From Entamoeba histolytica HM-1:IMSS (lineage: Eukaryota > Evosea > Mastigamoebida > Endamoebidae): a stretch of 64,000 bases of DNA. The position numbers and the translations under genes are program-made. The notes beneath the pieces were generated by a model. That model made no database searches. It was not told where the DNA came from and worked only from the letters and a program-made list of their open reading frames with translations. Shown in pieces: positions 38,766-49,813 of this stretch (position 1 is its first letter; each line of letters begins with the position of its first letter). Where the stretch lies: positions 1 through 64,000 of the forward strand of contig NW_001914914.1 of assembly GCF_000208925.1 (NCBI RefSeq). The letters run 5' to 3'.

Positions 38766-40980
38766 ATGCTCATTTCATCCATAATATAAGGTATGATTTG
38801 CTTTTGGGAATTTCTCTTCGATGATTTGAGAAAATACATTCATCTGAATGATGAAGAGTAGATTTGATAATGAATCATCTTGTAAAATTCCTCTATTTAA
38901 TTTAATATATCCTAGATATTCATTAAATTTATAACCGATGAATATCTTCCATCTAGTCATCATACTTTCAATTATGTCAATGATGACACATTCATAATTA
39001 AAATATTTTAATGATTCAATTACCCATTCGTGATTTACTGTGTCAGATGCTTTCTTAATGTCATAATATGACTCCACATATTTTGGGTATTTCTCTTCTT
39101 TCTGCTGCTTCATCATATAACTATTAATTATTCCTTCTTTAGCAGCTAAAGATTGTAACTTACATCCCAATTGGTTGCTACTAATTTTCAATGATTCACA
39201 ATTCATGTTAAGTCTTCTGTGAATCTTTTCTTTTAATGTTGAGGTAAATACTTTCATAATTACATTTGTACAACTGATATGACGATAATTAGTGACATCA
39301 TTCCTATCTCCTCATTTGTGGATTAATAAAGTTCTTCCACTTACCATGTCTAATTTGATGTTTTGAATGAAGTTCAACCATTCGTTAAAGATATTGAGAA
39401 TGATTTCTCATGATGATGACATCCTTTTCAAATAATACCCGTATATAATGTCTATTCCTGGTGATTTCCAGTTACTTATTTTCATTATACTTCAATTTAA
39501 TTCATTTATTGTTATAATGACACTATCATGATTTCTATATCTTTCATTCAATAAGGTAATTTGTTTTATTTTCCAATTTTCTTTATTTAATATCACCTGT
39601 GTTTCATATAACGATTTCAAATATTCTAAAGTAATATCGTTATTTGGGTATATTTCATTTTTTATTTCTTCCTTATTCTAATTTTCTTGTTAGAATTAAA
39701 CATGATTTTATTTGTATTGATTCTGATTATTTCTTCCTTATTAAATTTAATTCTTTCTTTAATCATTGTCATCATATATTTTAGGTATTTTATTCTTTCT
39801 AGTGCTTTGACTTTTATTCCTTCTTCATCATTTTCTTTTAATTTCATGATGCACTTGATTCTGTACCATTTCCTTCCCTTGACCAAATCTTCTAGTCTAT
39901 TTATTTTATTTAGTATTTCTTTTATTTCATCAAATTTATCTCTTATTATTTTATTTTGGAGATAGAGGTGCATAACCATTGAAATCCTCTTCATATCATC
40001 TTCCACTTCATGCATTCTGCTTCCTGACATTATCCAATCTATTATTAATTTCCATTATTAATCGGTCAGCTTCTTTTCTTTTCCAGTAGTAATTAATGTT
40101 TGAACATTTTTCTATTTTCATTTCTTTTATTTTATTGATGAGAGTGTTAAGGTATTCTTCATCAATTTCTGTAGAGTTATTCTTTAATATGATATTTTTT
40201 ATTATTGAATTACACTCTACTCTTCCTTCCATTATATCATTTAATTTCAATTTAATGTATTGTTTAGTGCTTTCTTTTATTTTATGTAATATTTTAATAT
40301 ATTTAATATATTCATTTTCATTATTTACATTGATGTTTGTTACTTTTATTATACTTTCTATTTGTTCATTTCTTAATTTCTTATATAATTTCTTATTCAA
40401 CCAATTAATTGCAAAACAATACAACACTTCAATTAAAAATTTATTTCTTTCTTTTGTTATATTTATTCTTGTATTTTCATTGTACTTTGTTTGTTATTTA
40501 TTATTCTTGAAATTTTACATCTTTCATTCATTTCTTTAATTTGTTTGTTTTTAATTTCTTCTTCAATTGTTTTAATATTTTTCCTCCCGATCCTTTTGTT
40601 TTTTCTTTATTTTCTTCTTTAGTTTTTTCATTTATCTTATTCTTTCTGATTGAATATACTTCTTGAAGCATATCATACCATCTTTTCCTTTTATCTTCTT
40701 ACTTCTTGATTATTTCTTCATACTCTCATTTATTCCATTCACTTGTTATTCTTTTTATTCTTCTTTGTATCTCATTTATTATTATTCATTTATTGTTATT
40801 GTATTATCTTTATTATTATTGTATTTTCCTTGTATTTATTTGTTTTCTCTTTGTATTGTTCATCTTTTAAATCCTTTTTCCTTGGTATATCATTTACCAT
40901 TATTATTGTTATTGTTATGCTATTTATTGCTATTGGCATTCATTCTTTTATTGTATGATGTTGGTTTTCTATGACTTGTT
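38766..40980 (-). mobile_element. LINE remnant with N-terminal region and reverse transcriptase, many stops
   Basis: Reading on the minus strand from about 40980 down: charged coding pieces at 40427-40008 and 40030-39662 in different frames (one frameshift near 40020), then WKSPGID at about 39465, a GRTLLIHK-stop-GDR motif near 39330, NYRHIS...VIMKVFTSTLKEKIHRRL, and an RT core at 39257-38775 with YDIKKASDTVNHEW and RGILQDDSLSNLLFI. These are the ordered reverse transcriptase motifs of non-LTR elements. At least two in-frame TGA codons interrupt them. The frame ends at LYYG, exactly where the catalytic YMDD-type motif should follow. It is a dead element and lacks the endonuclease part seen elsewhere in the window. 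Confidence 0.85.
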
Positions 40981-41093
40981 TGGTTTTCTTTATAATACAC
41001 ATTGATATTACACAATAATCATTGAAATAAAAATTTGTTGTATTTCTTGCATTGGAAAAATGTCTTAAAAATTTTAAGAAAATAAGAACTAAT

Positions 41094-41100
41094 AGAAAAA
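41094..41100 (+). promoter_or_regulatory. GAAC core promoter element
   Basis: AAGAACT sits 8 bp before the ATG at 41109, very close, which implies an extremely short 5' leader as is usual in Entamoeba. Confidence 0.4.
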
Positions 41101-41108
41101 GAAAGAAG

Positions 41109-41678
41109 ATGAAACAAGTTAAAGTATCATTAATAGGAGATTCTGGTGTTGGAAAAACGAGCCTTCTTTCCAGATTTATTAATAACACATTTTCACCAAC
41201 AACCGAGTCTACTGTTGGTGCTAATTTTTATATGCATGAGTTTCTTATTGATGGCAAAATGACACAAGTTGCTTTATGGGATACAGCAAGTCAAGAACGA
41301 TATCGTTCTTTAGTGTCAATGTATTATAGAAACACAAATGGTTGTTTAATTGTTTTTGGTTTAGATAATCGTGACAGTTTTTATAACATCAAAACGTGGT
41401 ACAACAGTCTTGTTAATACGGTTGGTATGGATGTTGCTATTATTATTGTTGGAAATAAAAATGATTTACCTCAACCATCTGTCACGCAGCAAGAAATAAA
41501 AGCTTTAGCTAATGAACTACATTGTTCTTGGTGTCTTATTTCTGCTAAAACTGGTGATGGTGTTTCAAATGTTTTTGAAACTATTGCTAGTAAGTTACAT
41601 ATTTCAAATGATGATGAAAGTGATGAACAACTCCAACACGAATTAAATGATTCACATTCACAAAATGTGTGTTGTTAA
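41109..41678 (+). CDS. Rab-family small GTPase with altered switch II
   Basis: The first ATG in frame is at 41109 and gives 189 residues; upstream codons are open but have no ATG. G1 is GDSGVGKT (10-17), G4 NKND (116-119), G5 SAKTG (145-149), and the C-terminus NVCC is a Rab-type double-cysteine prenylation site. Switch I keeps STVGANF. Switch II reads WDTASQE (57-63): the invariant Gly of the DxxG motif is Ser (codon AGT), while the catalytic Gln is kept. In Ras, replacing this Gly disturbs the GTP-induced switch, so altered cycling is expected. It belongs to the large set of Entamoeba Rabs that control vesicle traffic; the subgroup is not clear. Confidence 0.9.
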   Translation: MKQVKVSLIGDSGVGKTSLLSRFINNTFSPTTESTVGANFYMHEFLIDGKMTQVALWDTASQERYRSLVSMYYRNTNGCLIVFGLDNRDSFYNIKTWYNSLVNTVGMDVAIIIVGNKNDLPQPSVTQQEIKALANELHCSWCLISAKTGDGVSNVFETIASKLHISNDDESDEQLQHELNDSHSQNVCC

Positions 41679-41913
41679 TTTATGTACGTTTATTATCATT
41701 TAAATATTATGTGTATGAATGAAATAAAAGAGAAAAAGATGAATTTATTAACTTAAAATGTTTCACTTCTATGTATTGTTTCTTTTCTTCATTAAAACTT
41801 ATTTTGTTTTTATTTTTCTTCTTCTTATCCTTTCTCTCTGAAAAATTTTATCTTCTTAAAAATATAACACAAAACTTAATACAGAAGATTTAAATCACCA
41901 CTTTCTAACACAC

Positions 41914-42195
41914 TTATTGAGAATTCTTAGCATCTCTTAATCTTCTAACAGTTGATCTAACTGTGGCTCCTGAAATGGTTGACAAAGTGTATGCTCCTCC
42001 TGCAATTTGTTTCTTACATCCTTTGCATTCCCAAATTCCACATGCTGTTCTTCTTACTGCTTCTTTACAACAGAATGGACAAACATATTTAGAGTGTTGT
42101 GCAATTTCAATTTTCTTGATGACTTTACGAAGAGAAGCACCATATCTTGTTCCGTATTTACCAACAATACCTACTTTCTTTGTTCGTCTAGCCAT
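41914..42195 (-). CDS. RPL37A: 60S ribosomal protein L37a (eL43)
   Basis: The 93-residue product matches the family in full: [20 protein letters not shown] at the start, a zinc ribbon with CPFC and CKGC pairs, and [20 protein letters not shown] at the end. Length is typical. On the minus strand an AAACCCTTA motif lies about 60 bp before the start codon. Confidence 0.97.
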
Positions 42196-42364
42196 TGTAA
42201 AGTCACACTCTTACTTTTTAGTTGTTTTCTAAAACCTATTTTTTTTTTAAGGGTTTCTTCTCTATTTTCTGTTAATAATTATTATTAATTTATATCTAGT
42301 ATAAGTATAATTTAAATTAAATAAAAAAATAAGAAAACAATCTAATGTAATTAGTTATTAATTA

Positions 42365-43422
42365 ATGGAAACAGCCACTGAAGCAAATAATGATTTTGAT
42401 TGTGATCTTCCTCTCCCATTAGATGGTACAGAACCAAATTCACAAAGAGGAAATTCAGTTGTTTCATTTGTGTCAATTTTATATTCAATGGTAGATAGTA
42501 AAGAAAATGCCCAATACGTTTGTTATAATTACTTCACAATGAGTTAATAAAATAAAGAAAAGGTAAGTAATAATTAAAACAGATACGTTGGTGTGAAAAA
42601 GATCAAGGACATTCATTTGAGATACTTGATGCAGTAGCATTTTCAAAAGAGGTATTACCGAAATATTATAAACATACAAATTTTTGTGGGTTTAGTCGAC
42701 AATTATCATTGTATGGATTTAAAAAAGTTTGTAATCCTTTTATTCAAAGAAAATTAAAATTTGAATATTCTCTTTTTGTCTACACGTTGTTTTTTGAACG
42801 TTCTACACATCTAGTCGTTTAAAAATAACAAAAAGAGAAAAGAGAAATAAAAAAAAACATTTTTATTAAAACATTATATTAGAAAAAGGATAATTATTAA
42901 TTGATATAGTTTGATAATGAATATAGATTTCAAAATAGTAATTTCATCAAAGGACATATGGAATTACTTAAAAATGTACAAAGAAAAAAACCACAATCAC
43001 AAAGAAAAAAACAAAATAATACTACATTACTTTATCAACAATTATTATCTCAATTAATGCAATTACAAAAACAAAATTTAGAAACAGTTACTCAAATTAA
43101 TACATTAAAAGAAATGTTGTATCAATTAAAACTTAGAGAAGATTCTTTAGAATTAAAGATGCAAAGATTACAAGACACATTTATGCCAAATCCAAGTTCA
43201 CTTGCTTTTGGATTTAATCTGATGCCAATGCCTTCTCCAAATGATACCCCAACATACCCTCCTTTTCCATCTCAAAACAATAATCAAGGGATGAATGAAG
43301 ATGCTACACCTGGTGCTAATGAAACTAATGTTGGTAATCATGAATCACCTAATCCTTCTCCAAATTTCGTGCATTGGGGAGACTCTTCACAACAAACTTC
43401 TCAACTTCCATGGAAATTTTAA
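42365..43422 (+). CDS. HSF: Heat shock factor-type transcription factor (three exons)
   Basis: Exons 42365-42517, 42583-42726 and 42910-43422 join in one frame to 269 residues. Introns are 65 bp (GTTTGT...ACAG) and 183 bp (GTTTGT...TATAG), both between codons. The HSF DNA-binding domain is spread over all three exons: [63 protein letters not shown] and [20 protein letters not shown]. It is followed by a Gln-rich coiled segment (about 125-160) for trimerisation and a Pro/Asn-rich tail likely to be the activation region. It would bind nGAAn heat-shock elements in the nucleus. The second intron boundary replaces the Val after FKK, a small uncertainty. Confidence 0.88.
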
Positions 43423-43543
43423 TTGTAATTACAAAGAAGATTTTATTTGAAGCGTTGGAGTCTTCTTTTTTGATATTTAGTTTTGAATTTTTCTACTGAG
43501 TAATAATTAAGAAACGACTTTTTTAATTTCTTTTTCAAGAAGA

Positions 43544-43550
43544 AGAACTT
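43544..43550 (+). promoter_or_regulatory. GAAC core promoter element
   Basis: AGAACTT lies 15 bp before the MED13 ATG at 43565. Confidence 0.45.
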
Positions 43551-43564
43551 AGAAATTAATTGTT

Positions 43565-45820
43565 ATGGAACCACTTAATCAACACAACACTCTTTTACCT
43601 AAACCTTTAGATATTGTTAGTAGTAATGAGATAGATTCAATAGTTCTCTCATTAGAAGATAATGTTATTGGAAAATTAATATCATATAGAACACCAACTT
43701 CTATTCTTGAAGTAAATTTACCACATTCTAAGGTTAATGTTACACGATTATCAGAGTCATTAAGAAAACTTCCTCAATTAACTCATTCAACATTTTGTGA
43801 AACAAAACCGACTGAATGTTTAGGATGTTTTTTCTCAGGAATAATAAATATTGATTCATCTGCTTCAAATTTATCAAGAACTCGTTCTCCACTTCCATTA
43901 GTTAATTGTATTGAAAAAAAAGTTTCTGAGTTAAAGTCTTCAACTTCTAGACAAAGAATTGAATTTCCATACTCTCATCAAAAAAGTAAAATAGAAGCAC
44001 CAAAGGGTTATCCTATTATACCTTTAAAACCTTCATGTCTTCCTTATCCACCTCAATTCTTAATTCCACCGCAAAAATCATACTTACCACGAAAAGTTAG
44101 ATTACATAGTTTACACCATAAGAAAGTACAACATGAAGAGATTGTAATTAAAGAAACACCGAAAAAGAATGATACATTCATATATATCACTGATTATTTA
44201 ATTCTTGAGTCTTTTAGAAAATATTTTAGAGGTATTAATGTTCCTTCATTTATTTCAACGGTTACATATCAATTAAATAATTATTCTTATGACTTTGGAT
44301 CAAATAATATTATTAAAAGTTTATGTGATTCATTAGAAATGCTTAGAACAGTTCAAGTAATTATGGACGGATTAGATAGTGGTAAATTGACTATTCCTAA
44401 TGATGTGTTAGATCCTGTCGAAAGAACTCTTGTTTCACAATTGTTAAATGAATTTTTTATTCCACCAAATCCATTTATTAACCCAATTTCATCACAACAA
44501 ACTCCAGTTCCTTTAGAAGTACCAAAAATTATTCTTGGTGCAATGAGAAATCATATGAACAAATCTGTTGAGCTAACATTAGAAACATCATGGAATGTAT
44601 TAAGTTTATGGGAAGATTATGAATTTGCACCGTTTTCATATCAAAAAGAAATAAATTATTTGTTTATAACACAGGAAGGTATTGACCAAGAAATTGTTCA
44701 TACTATTATCAAAGAGTTAGAGTTTGATTATAAAAATTTCAATTTAGGTAGATTAATAAAATACAGTGAGAATATTATTGTATCAAATATATTTGATGAA
44801 TTAGAAATGCTTGAAGTTATTAAAAATCATTCTCAGGAAATAGATAAAAAGATTATTGTGTTATATGATCCTAAAGACAGTAATGAAGAAGAAATTATGT
44901 GTAAAATCATTACATTAAAATGTCGTTTAAATGAGGGAGATTGTAATCATTATGGAGATAACATAATTTTTATTTCCCTTAAATCAATTTTAAAAGATAG
45001 TTTAAGAGAAACCTCAATCAGAGTTTGTTTTTCACTTTATTCATCTTATAGAAGATACCAACCTACTCAATATCCAAATTCTGCTGCACAGGCATTACCT
45101 GATTTTACTCAAAATGGTAATTTACTAAATGAACCATTATTTATTATTTCACCACAATATGACAATGTGTTTTTTAATAAAATAATGATTGGATATAAAG
45201 TTAAACCATGTGGAATTATAAGTTCATTAATTAGTTATACTGGGGAATTACAAGAAATGGGATTTGATACTTCAATTCAAGAAATGTGGGATAGGTGGAT
45301 ATGTTTTATTCAACAAACAACAAAAAGTCATTGGGAAATAACATTTACTAAAGTTGGAGAATATGATAATGATGAAATGAAATTAATGTTTGATTTAAAA
45401 GAGTCTGCTCTACAACAGTATAAAGATTTAATAGACTCTATTTTTATTAGTTGTTGTAATGTATATGGTAGTGTATTAGTTTCAGAAGAAGAATATCAAC
45501 TATTAGACAACAATAAAGGTTTTTATAAAATTAATGATGAATTAGATCCCCCAATTGAAATAAAGGGAGAAGGAAGAGCAACTTATTATACTATTCTTCC
45601 TTCATTAATTGGAAAAGGGTGTAGTGTTGGTGGATATTCAATTCATTTGTATGATTCTAATGAAAAAGAATTATCTACAATGATGAAAATTTTTCATGGA
45701 TTGTCTTTCCTTAACAGTGATGTATTGAAACAAGAGAGATGGTCTATTCTTCCGAAACATTTGCATCTATTACAAAAATATGACCTTTATTTAGATATGG
45801 TTATGTTGTGTGAACATTGA
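43565..45820 (+). CDS. MED13: Mediator subunit 13-like protein (CDK8 module)
   Basis: The 751-residue product has an N-terminal part I cannot assign and a C-terminal half that matches the MED13 C-terminal domain in order: TSIRVCFSLYSSYRRYQP, then NEPLFIISPQYDNVFF, then a strand-rich region with SSLISYTGELQEMGFDTS, MWDRWICFIQQTTKSHWEITFTK (like the W....L.Q.....W.V.IG.LG segment) and SCCNVYGSVLVSEEE. The last residues ILPKHLHLLQKYDLYLDMV fit the family end. MED13 links the CDK8 kinase module to core Mediator. It is far shorter than animal MED13 (about 2100 residues) and most likely lacks the long disordered middle. Strict residue support is limited to the C-terminal half. Confidence 0.75.
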   Translation: MEPLNQHNTLLPKPLDIVSSNEIDSIVLSLEDNVIGKLISYRTPTSILEVNLPHSKVNVTRLSESLRKLPQLTHSTFCETKPTECLGCFFSGIINIDSSASNLSRTRSPLPLVNCIEKKVSELKSSTSRQRIEFPYSHQKSKIEAPKGYPIIPLKPSCLPYPPQFLIPPQKSYLPRKVRLHSLHHKKVQHEEIVIKETPKKNDTFIYITDYLILESFRKYFRGINVPSFISTVTYQLNNYSYDFGSNNIIKSLCDSLEMLRTVQVIMDGLDSGKLTIPNDVLDPVERTLVSQLLNEFFIPPNPFINPISSQQTPVPLEVPKIILGAMRNHMNKSVELTLETSWNVLSLWEDYEFAPFSYQKEINYLFITQEGIDQEIVHTIIKELEFDYKNFNLGRLIKYSENIIVSNIFDELEMLEVIKNHSQEIDKKIIVLYDPKDSNEEEIMCKIITLKCRLNEGDCNHYGDNIIFISLKSILKDSLRETSIRVCFSLYSSYRRYQPTQYPNSAAQALPDFTQNGNLLNEPLFIISPQYDNVFFNKIMIGYKVKPCGIISSLISYTGELQEMGFDTSIQEMWDRWICFIQQTTKSHWEITFTKVGEYDNDEMKLMFDLKESALQQYKDLIDSIFISCCNVYGSVLVSEEEYQLLDNNKGFYKINDELDPPIEIKGEGRATYYTILPSLIGKGCSVGGYSIHLYDSNEKELSTMMKIFHGLSFLNSDVLKQERWSILPKHLHLLQKYDLYLDMVMLCEH

Positions 45821-45900
45821 TTGTGGTAAAAACAAATTGTTATTTTGGTTTTCTTTTAAGTTTTTGAATCAAAAGGTAAGAAATAATCTAATCTTCTTTA

Positions 45901-45907
45901 AGAACTT
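45901..45907 (+). promoter_or_regulatory. GAAC core promoter element
   Basis: AGAACTT lies 31 bp before the ubiquitin protease ATG at 45939. Confidence 0.45.
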
Positions 45908-45938
45908 GAAATTAAATCAACTAAAAAATTAGTACATT

Positions 45939-48267
45939 ATGTCTCTTACAGATACGATAGATCAAAGAAACAAAGAAAATGAATATTTTCAAACTCTTTC
46001 TGAAACAGAAAGAGTTTGGCCTATGTTAAATTCTTTAGTTAATTTAATTGATACCAATCAGTTTAAAAGTGAGTATGTACCAATGTTATTAGAACATATC
46101 CGTCAAGTTAATAAACAAGTCATTTCTTCATATCCATTTATTGGTAAAATTGAAGTAGTTTTATTTCAAAAAATTTTTATTTACTCACAGGTAAATGTTT
46201 ATGACAGTTCATTATTTGGTCTAGCTGAGCTTCTTCTATTTTTTCTCCACTGTAAGGTAGATAAAGAAGTGGTTGAAGTATTCCAAAAAAGAAACAAAGA
46301 AATATTTGAGATGATGTATGGATTTAATCAAAATTGCGTTTCTATTGATGAGGTAAGAAAGGTATATGTAAGTATTCTTATTATGTTTCCATTATGGGAG
46401 TGGAATAAGTTATTAGTTCATTCCATAGAAATACCATCAAATATTGACTCAATTGAATTTATAAATCAAAATGTTCCTTTTATAGGATTGGAAAACATTG
46501 GAAATACTTGTTATGTCAATGCTAGTCTTCAATTACTTTATATGTGTAGTTCATTTAGGAAAAATGTACTATCTTCATCTACGTTACTTGGGTCTATATT
46601 TAAGAAATTAAATGAACAACAGAGTTATTTGGTATTGAATAAAGAGATTATTGAAAATGTTTGTGGTCATAATATTATTATTGGTGAACAAAACGATGCC
46701 TCTCTATTTATCAATGACGTTTTGGATGTTTATAAAACTCAAACACAACAATGCCCATTTCTAGTTAAAACAACAACTAAAATGAAATGTTTAAATTGTC
46801 AAAAAGAGAGGGAAAAAACAGAAGATGCATATTCATTGAGTGTAGGAACAGAAAAGAGTATTACTGAAAGTGTAAATAAATATTATGGGACTGTTGATGA
46901 TATGATATTAGAATGTGATGAATGTCATATAAAAGGACCACATCAAGTTAAATTTTTTAGTAAAACAACAAATGATTTTTTAATTTCAATTAACAGAGTT
47001 ACTTCTGAACTTAAAAAGAATGATGATTTCATTGAAATAGAAACAGAAATGTTTGGTTTTCATTTTATTGGTGCAGTTATTCATAGAGGAAGTTATATGT
47101 ATGGACATTACACTACAGTTGCATTAGGTTATGACAATAATTGGTATTGGTTTAATGATAAAGTTGTTAATGTTATTAGTAAGGATCAAGTAAAGAAAAT
47201 GTGTTGCGGAGGGATTGTGGGTGATTGGAATGCTTCAATCCTTCTATATACTAAAAATACAGAAATGATACCACCATCGCCTCAAAGGAGTTATTGTTTT
47301 AATCAAATGATAAAGAAGTATATAATAGATTCTCCTCTTTTTGAACAAATATTAAAAAGGTGTCTAGAAGGTATTTCATTTTTATCTGAGGAAGAACAAA
47401 GAAGTTTTATAAATAAATATTCAACTATAATTGATAAAATACCTCCTTCAGACTCATCTCGAATAATTCTTTCAGAAACAGTTGCAATGAAATCAAAATT
47501 ATTTGATGAAGAGATTCAATCATTAAAATTAACACGAAAATACATTATGACTGGAGAGGGAAAAGAATCTCTTTTTTCATTAATCTCAATAGAAGAACCT
47601 AAAAATTTATATATTCAACAAATAATATGGTTAGTTGTTTCAACATTTCCAGACAAACTACCTTCAGTATTACCTAATTTATATCAGAGAGTAGTTGATG
47701 TATTATCTTGCATTGATGGTTATAAAATAGAATTAGACCTTAGTAAAATTAATGATTTTATTTCATCCTCAATGCCTTTACAAAGACATTATTCTGAATT
47801 AGCAATATTCCATGATATGATATCTTTAATGTTGTATGACCTTAATAATACTCAATACTCTTCACCGATAATAGATATAACAAGAAAATTAATAATGACT
47901 CTTTTTTCTTGTATTGATTGTTATCCATTGTCAATCAAATATCACATAATGATTATGAAACGTTATTTTGGAACAGCCTCAGACACAATAAAATATAATT
48001 ACTTAGCTATACTCATAGATGTTTGTTTATTAATTCTTTTAATATAGAAGAATAAGTTATTAATTAATTTAGTCATCTGGTTCATGGAAAAAAATTTCAT
48101 GCCTTGTAGATGGGGTGTTAGAAGTTTTATGTCAAACCCCACTTTCTTCTGAATATTTCAATAAATTAATAAAGAGGTATGAATCAAATAAAAAGTACAT
48201 AGAAGATTCCTTATCACTAAGTTTTGATTTGTTTTTTGCTACACAACAGTCTTTTCGTGATATTTAA
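45939..48267 (+). CDS. Ubiquitin carboxyl-terminal hydrolase, USP type (two exons)
   Basis: Exon 1 is 45939-48020 and exon 2 is 48073-48267; the 52-bp intron starts GTTTGT and ends TTTAG, falling between codons, and the product is 758 residues. The Cys box GLENIGNTCYVNASLQLL places the nucleophile at Cys191, and the His box GSYMYGHYTTVALGY places the His at 390, followed by the strand WYWFNDKVVNVI. A zinc-ribbon-like CLNC...CDEC sits between them. The catalytic domain is compact (about 185-435); a helical C-terminal region of unknown role follows. It removes ubiquitin from proteins. Without the second exon the protein would end in an odd hydrophobic string, which supports splicing. Confidence 0.9.
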
Positions 48268-48390
48268 ATAAAATATTGTTTCAATTAAATAGGACTTCAT
48301 TATTATTCCTTTCTTTCGTTTTTGTTAGAATGAAAAGTCAAAACAGAGATTATTTTTATTAAAATATTTGAGGTTCAAAAATTGGATTGA

Positions 48391-48394
48391 GAAC
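48391..48394 (+). promoter_or_regulatory. GAAC core promoter element
   Basis: GAGAACTAG lies 12 bp before the ATG at 48407. Confidence 0.4.
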
Positions 48395-48406
48395 TAGAAA
48401 TTTGTA

Positions 48407-49746
48407 ATGGAAACAGGAAAAGGAAAACTACCGCCTCATCCATTTGCAAAGCCATTCTCTAATAGATATTCAACAAGTGCAGAAGGATTTTATGAACAGT
48501 CTTTGCAATTGAGAAGAGAACAAGAAAGATATAATATGATGCAACAAGAAAGGTATTTATTAACAAAACAAATGTCTTATTTAGATATTATTCCAAAGTG
48601 TTGTGGATATCCACTTCCTTCATTATTTGAACAACAAGAATATCAACCAATTGACTTTTTTATTCAACCATTGCCATCAGTAAATGATAGATTAGGAATT
48701 ACACCTGAATTACCTAAATTAACACAAAGTTTGTTATTTAACTTTTGTCTATAACTTACTCTCTTTGGTTTTAACCATCTTTTCTTGGTTAATAGTTGGA
48801 AAATGATATTTTATCTTAATACAATTAAATAGTTTTTATTTTTAAATATATTCCGTCAAAAATTAAAAATAAAAACTCACTCACATTTTTAGGAGAATTA
48901 CTTACAAGTCAACCTAAACATATATTTCCAACCACTTCAAATGTTCAATCAGATAGGAAAGACAATTTTACAAAAGAAAATGAAGATAAAAATGAAAATA
49001 ATGTTGATGATGATACAATTACAGAAGTTGCAAGTGAAACAGAAGAAGTTTTAATAGAAACAATCAAAGAAAAAGAACAACCAAAACAAAAGAATAAACG
49101 TAAAAAAGAAAAACCTCAAAAAAAGAAGATAGAAGTACCAAAAATTAATGAAGACACAGACGAAATCTTTGTTCATGAAAAAAGAAAAAGAAGAAGTTAC
49201 AATAGAAAAAATAATGGAAAACGAAAGAAAGATCCAAATAAAAAAGAAATTGAAGAAGTTCTTGAAGAAAATACTTTACACACAGAATGTATTCTTTCTA
49301 ATGAAAAAGATGTAACTGGGATTGATGATGGATTAAACAACCTTGGCAAAGAAAATACTCTAATAGAATTGGCACAATTAAAACCACCAATATTTACTAA
49401 TGAAGAAAAAGATGAAAAAAGATTTCAAAGTGGAATAGAAAAAATAAAAATAAACCTTAGTAATTTAACTGCAAATAAAAAGGAAACTGACTCAGTACCA
49501 ATAAGGTTCCATGACAATGTTGTAATTGAAAATAAAGAAGAAATAGTAGAATTAAATTTATTACCCTTAGAAAATGAAGAAAAGAAGTTTCAACACTTAG
49601 AGTTTCAAGACGAAAAGAATATGTTTGTTATCAATGACAACGCAAAGCAAGTTCCAGAAATATTAATATTACAAGAACCTTCTTATCCATTGATATCTTG
49701 TAAAGAAAAAATACCAATCATCAATAAAAAAATAAATTATATCTGA
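48407..49746 (+). CDS. Hypothetical charged, probably nuclear protein (two exons)
   Basis: Exon 1 is 48407-48728. The intron starts GTTTGT at 48729; two acceptors keep the frame, AATAG at 48832 and TTTAG at 48892, giving proteins that differ by 20 residues. Exon 2 ends at 49746. With the later acceptor the product has 391 residues. The N-terminus is rich in Pro, Gln and aromatic residues (PLPSLFEQQEYQPIDFFIQPLP); the middle carries strongly basic, NLS-like runs (KRKKEKPQKKK; EKRKRRSYNRK) and acidic Glu-rich stretches. No domain is recognised. The layout suits a chromatin or transcription protein, which is only inference. Confidence 0.7.
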
Positions 49747-49813
49747 TTTTGTTTTTAAGTAGTATCTTCTTATTAGTTTTTAATAAAGATAAAGAAAGAA
49801 AAAACAAATAAAA

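Noticed and set aside
40096..40974. Plus-strand hydrophobic frames rich in Leu, Ile and Phe
   Set aside because: They lie opposite the A-rich coding strand of the decayed LINE; overlapping frames of the same kind on A+T-rich DNA are not evidence of a membrane protein.
41052..41108. Longer N-terminus for the Rab starting at 41052
   Set aside because: The codon at 41052 is TTG, not ATG, a GAAC promoter element lies within the stretch at 41094-41100, and Rab homology begins right after the ATG at 41109.
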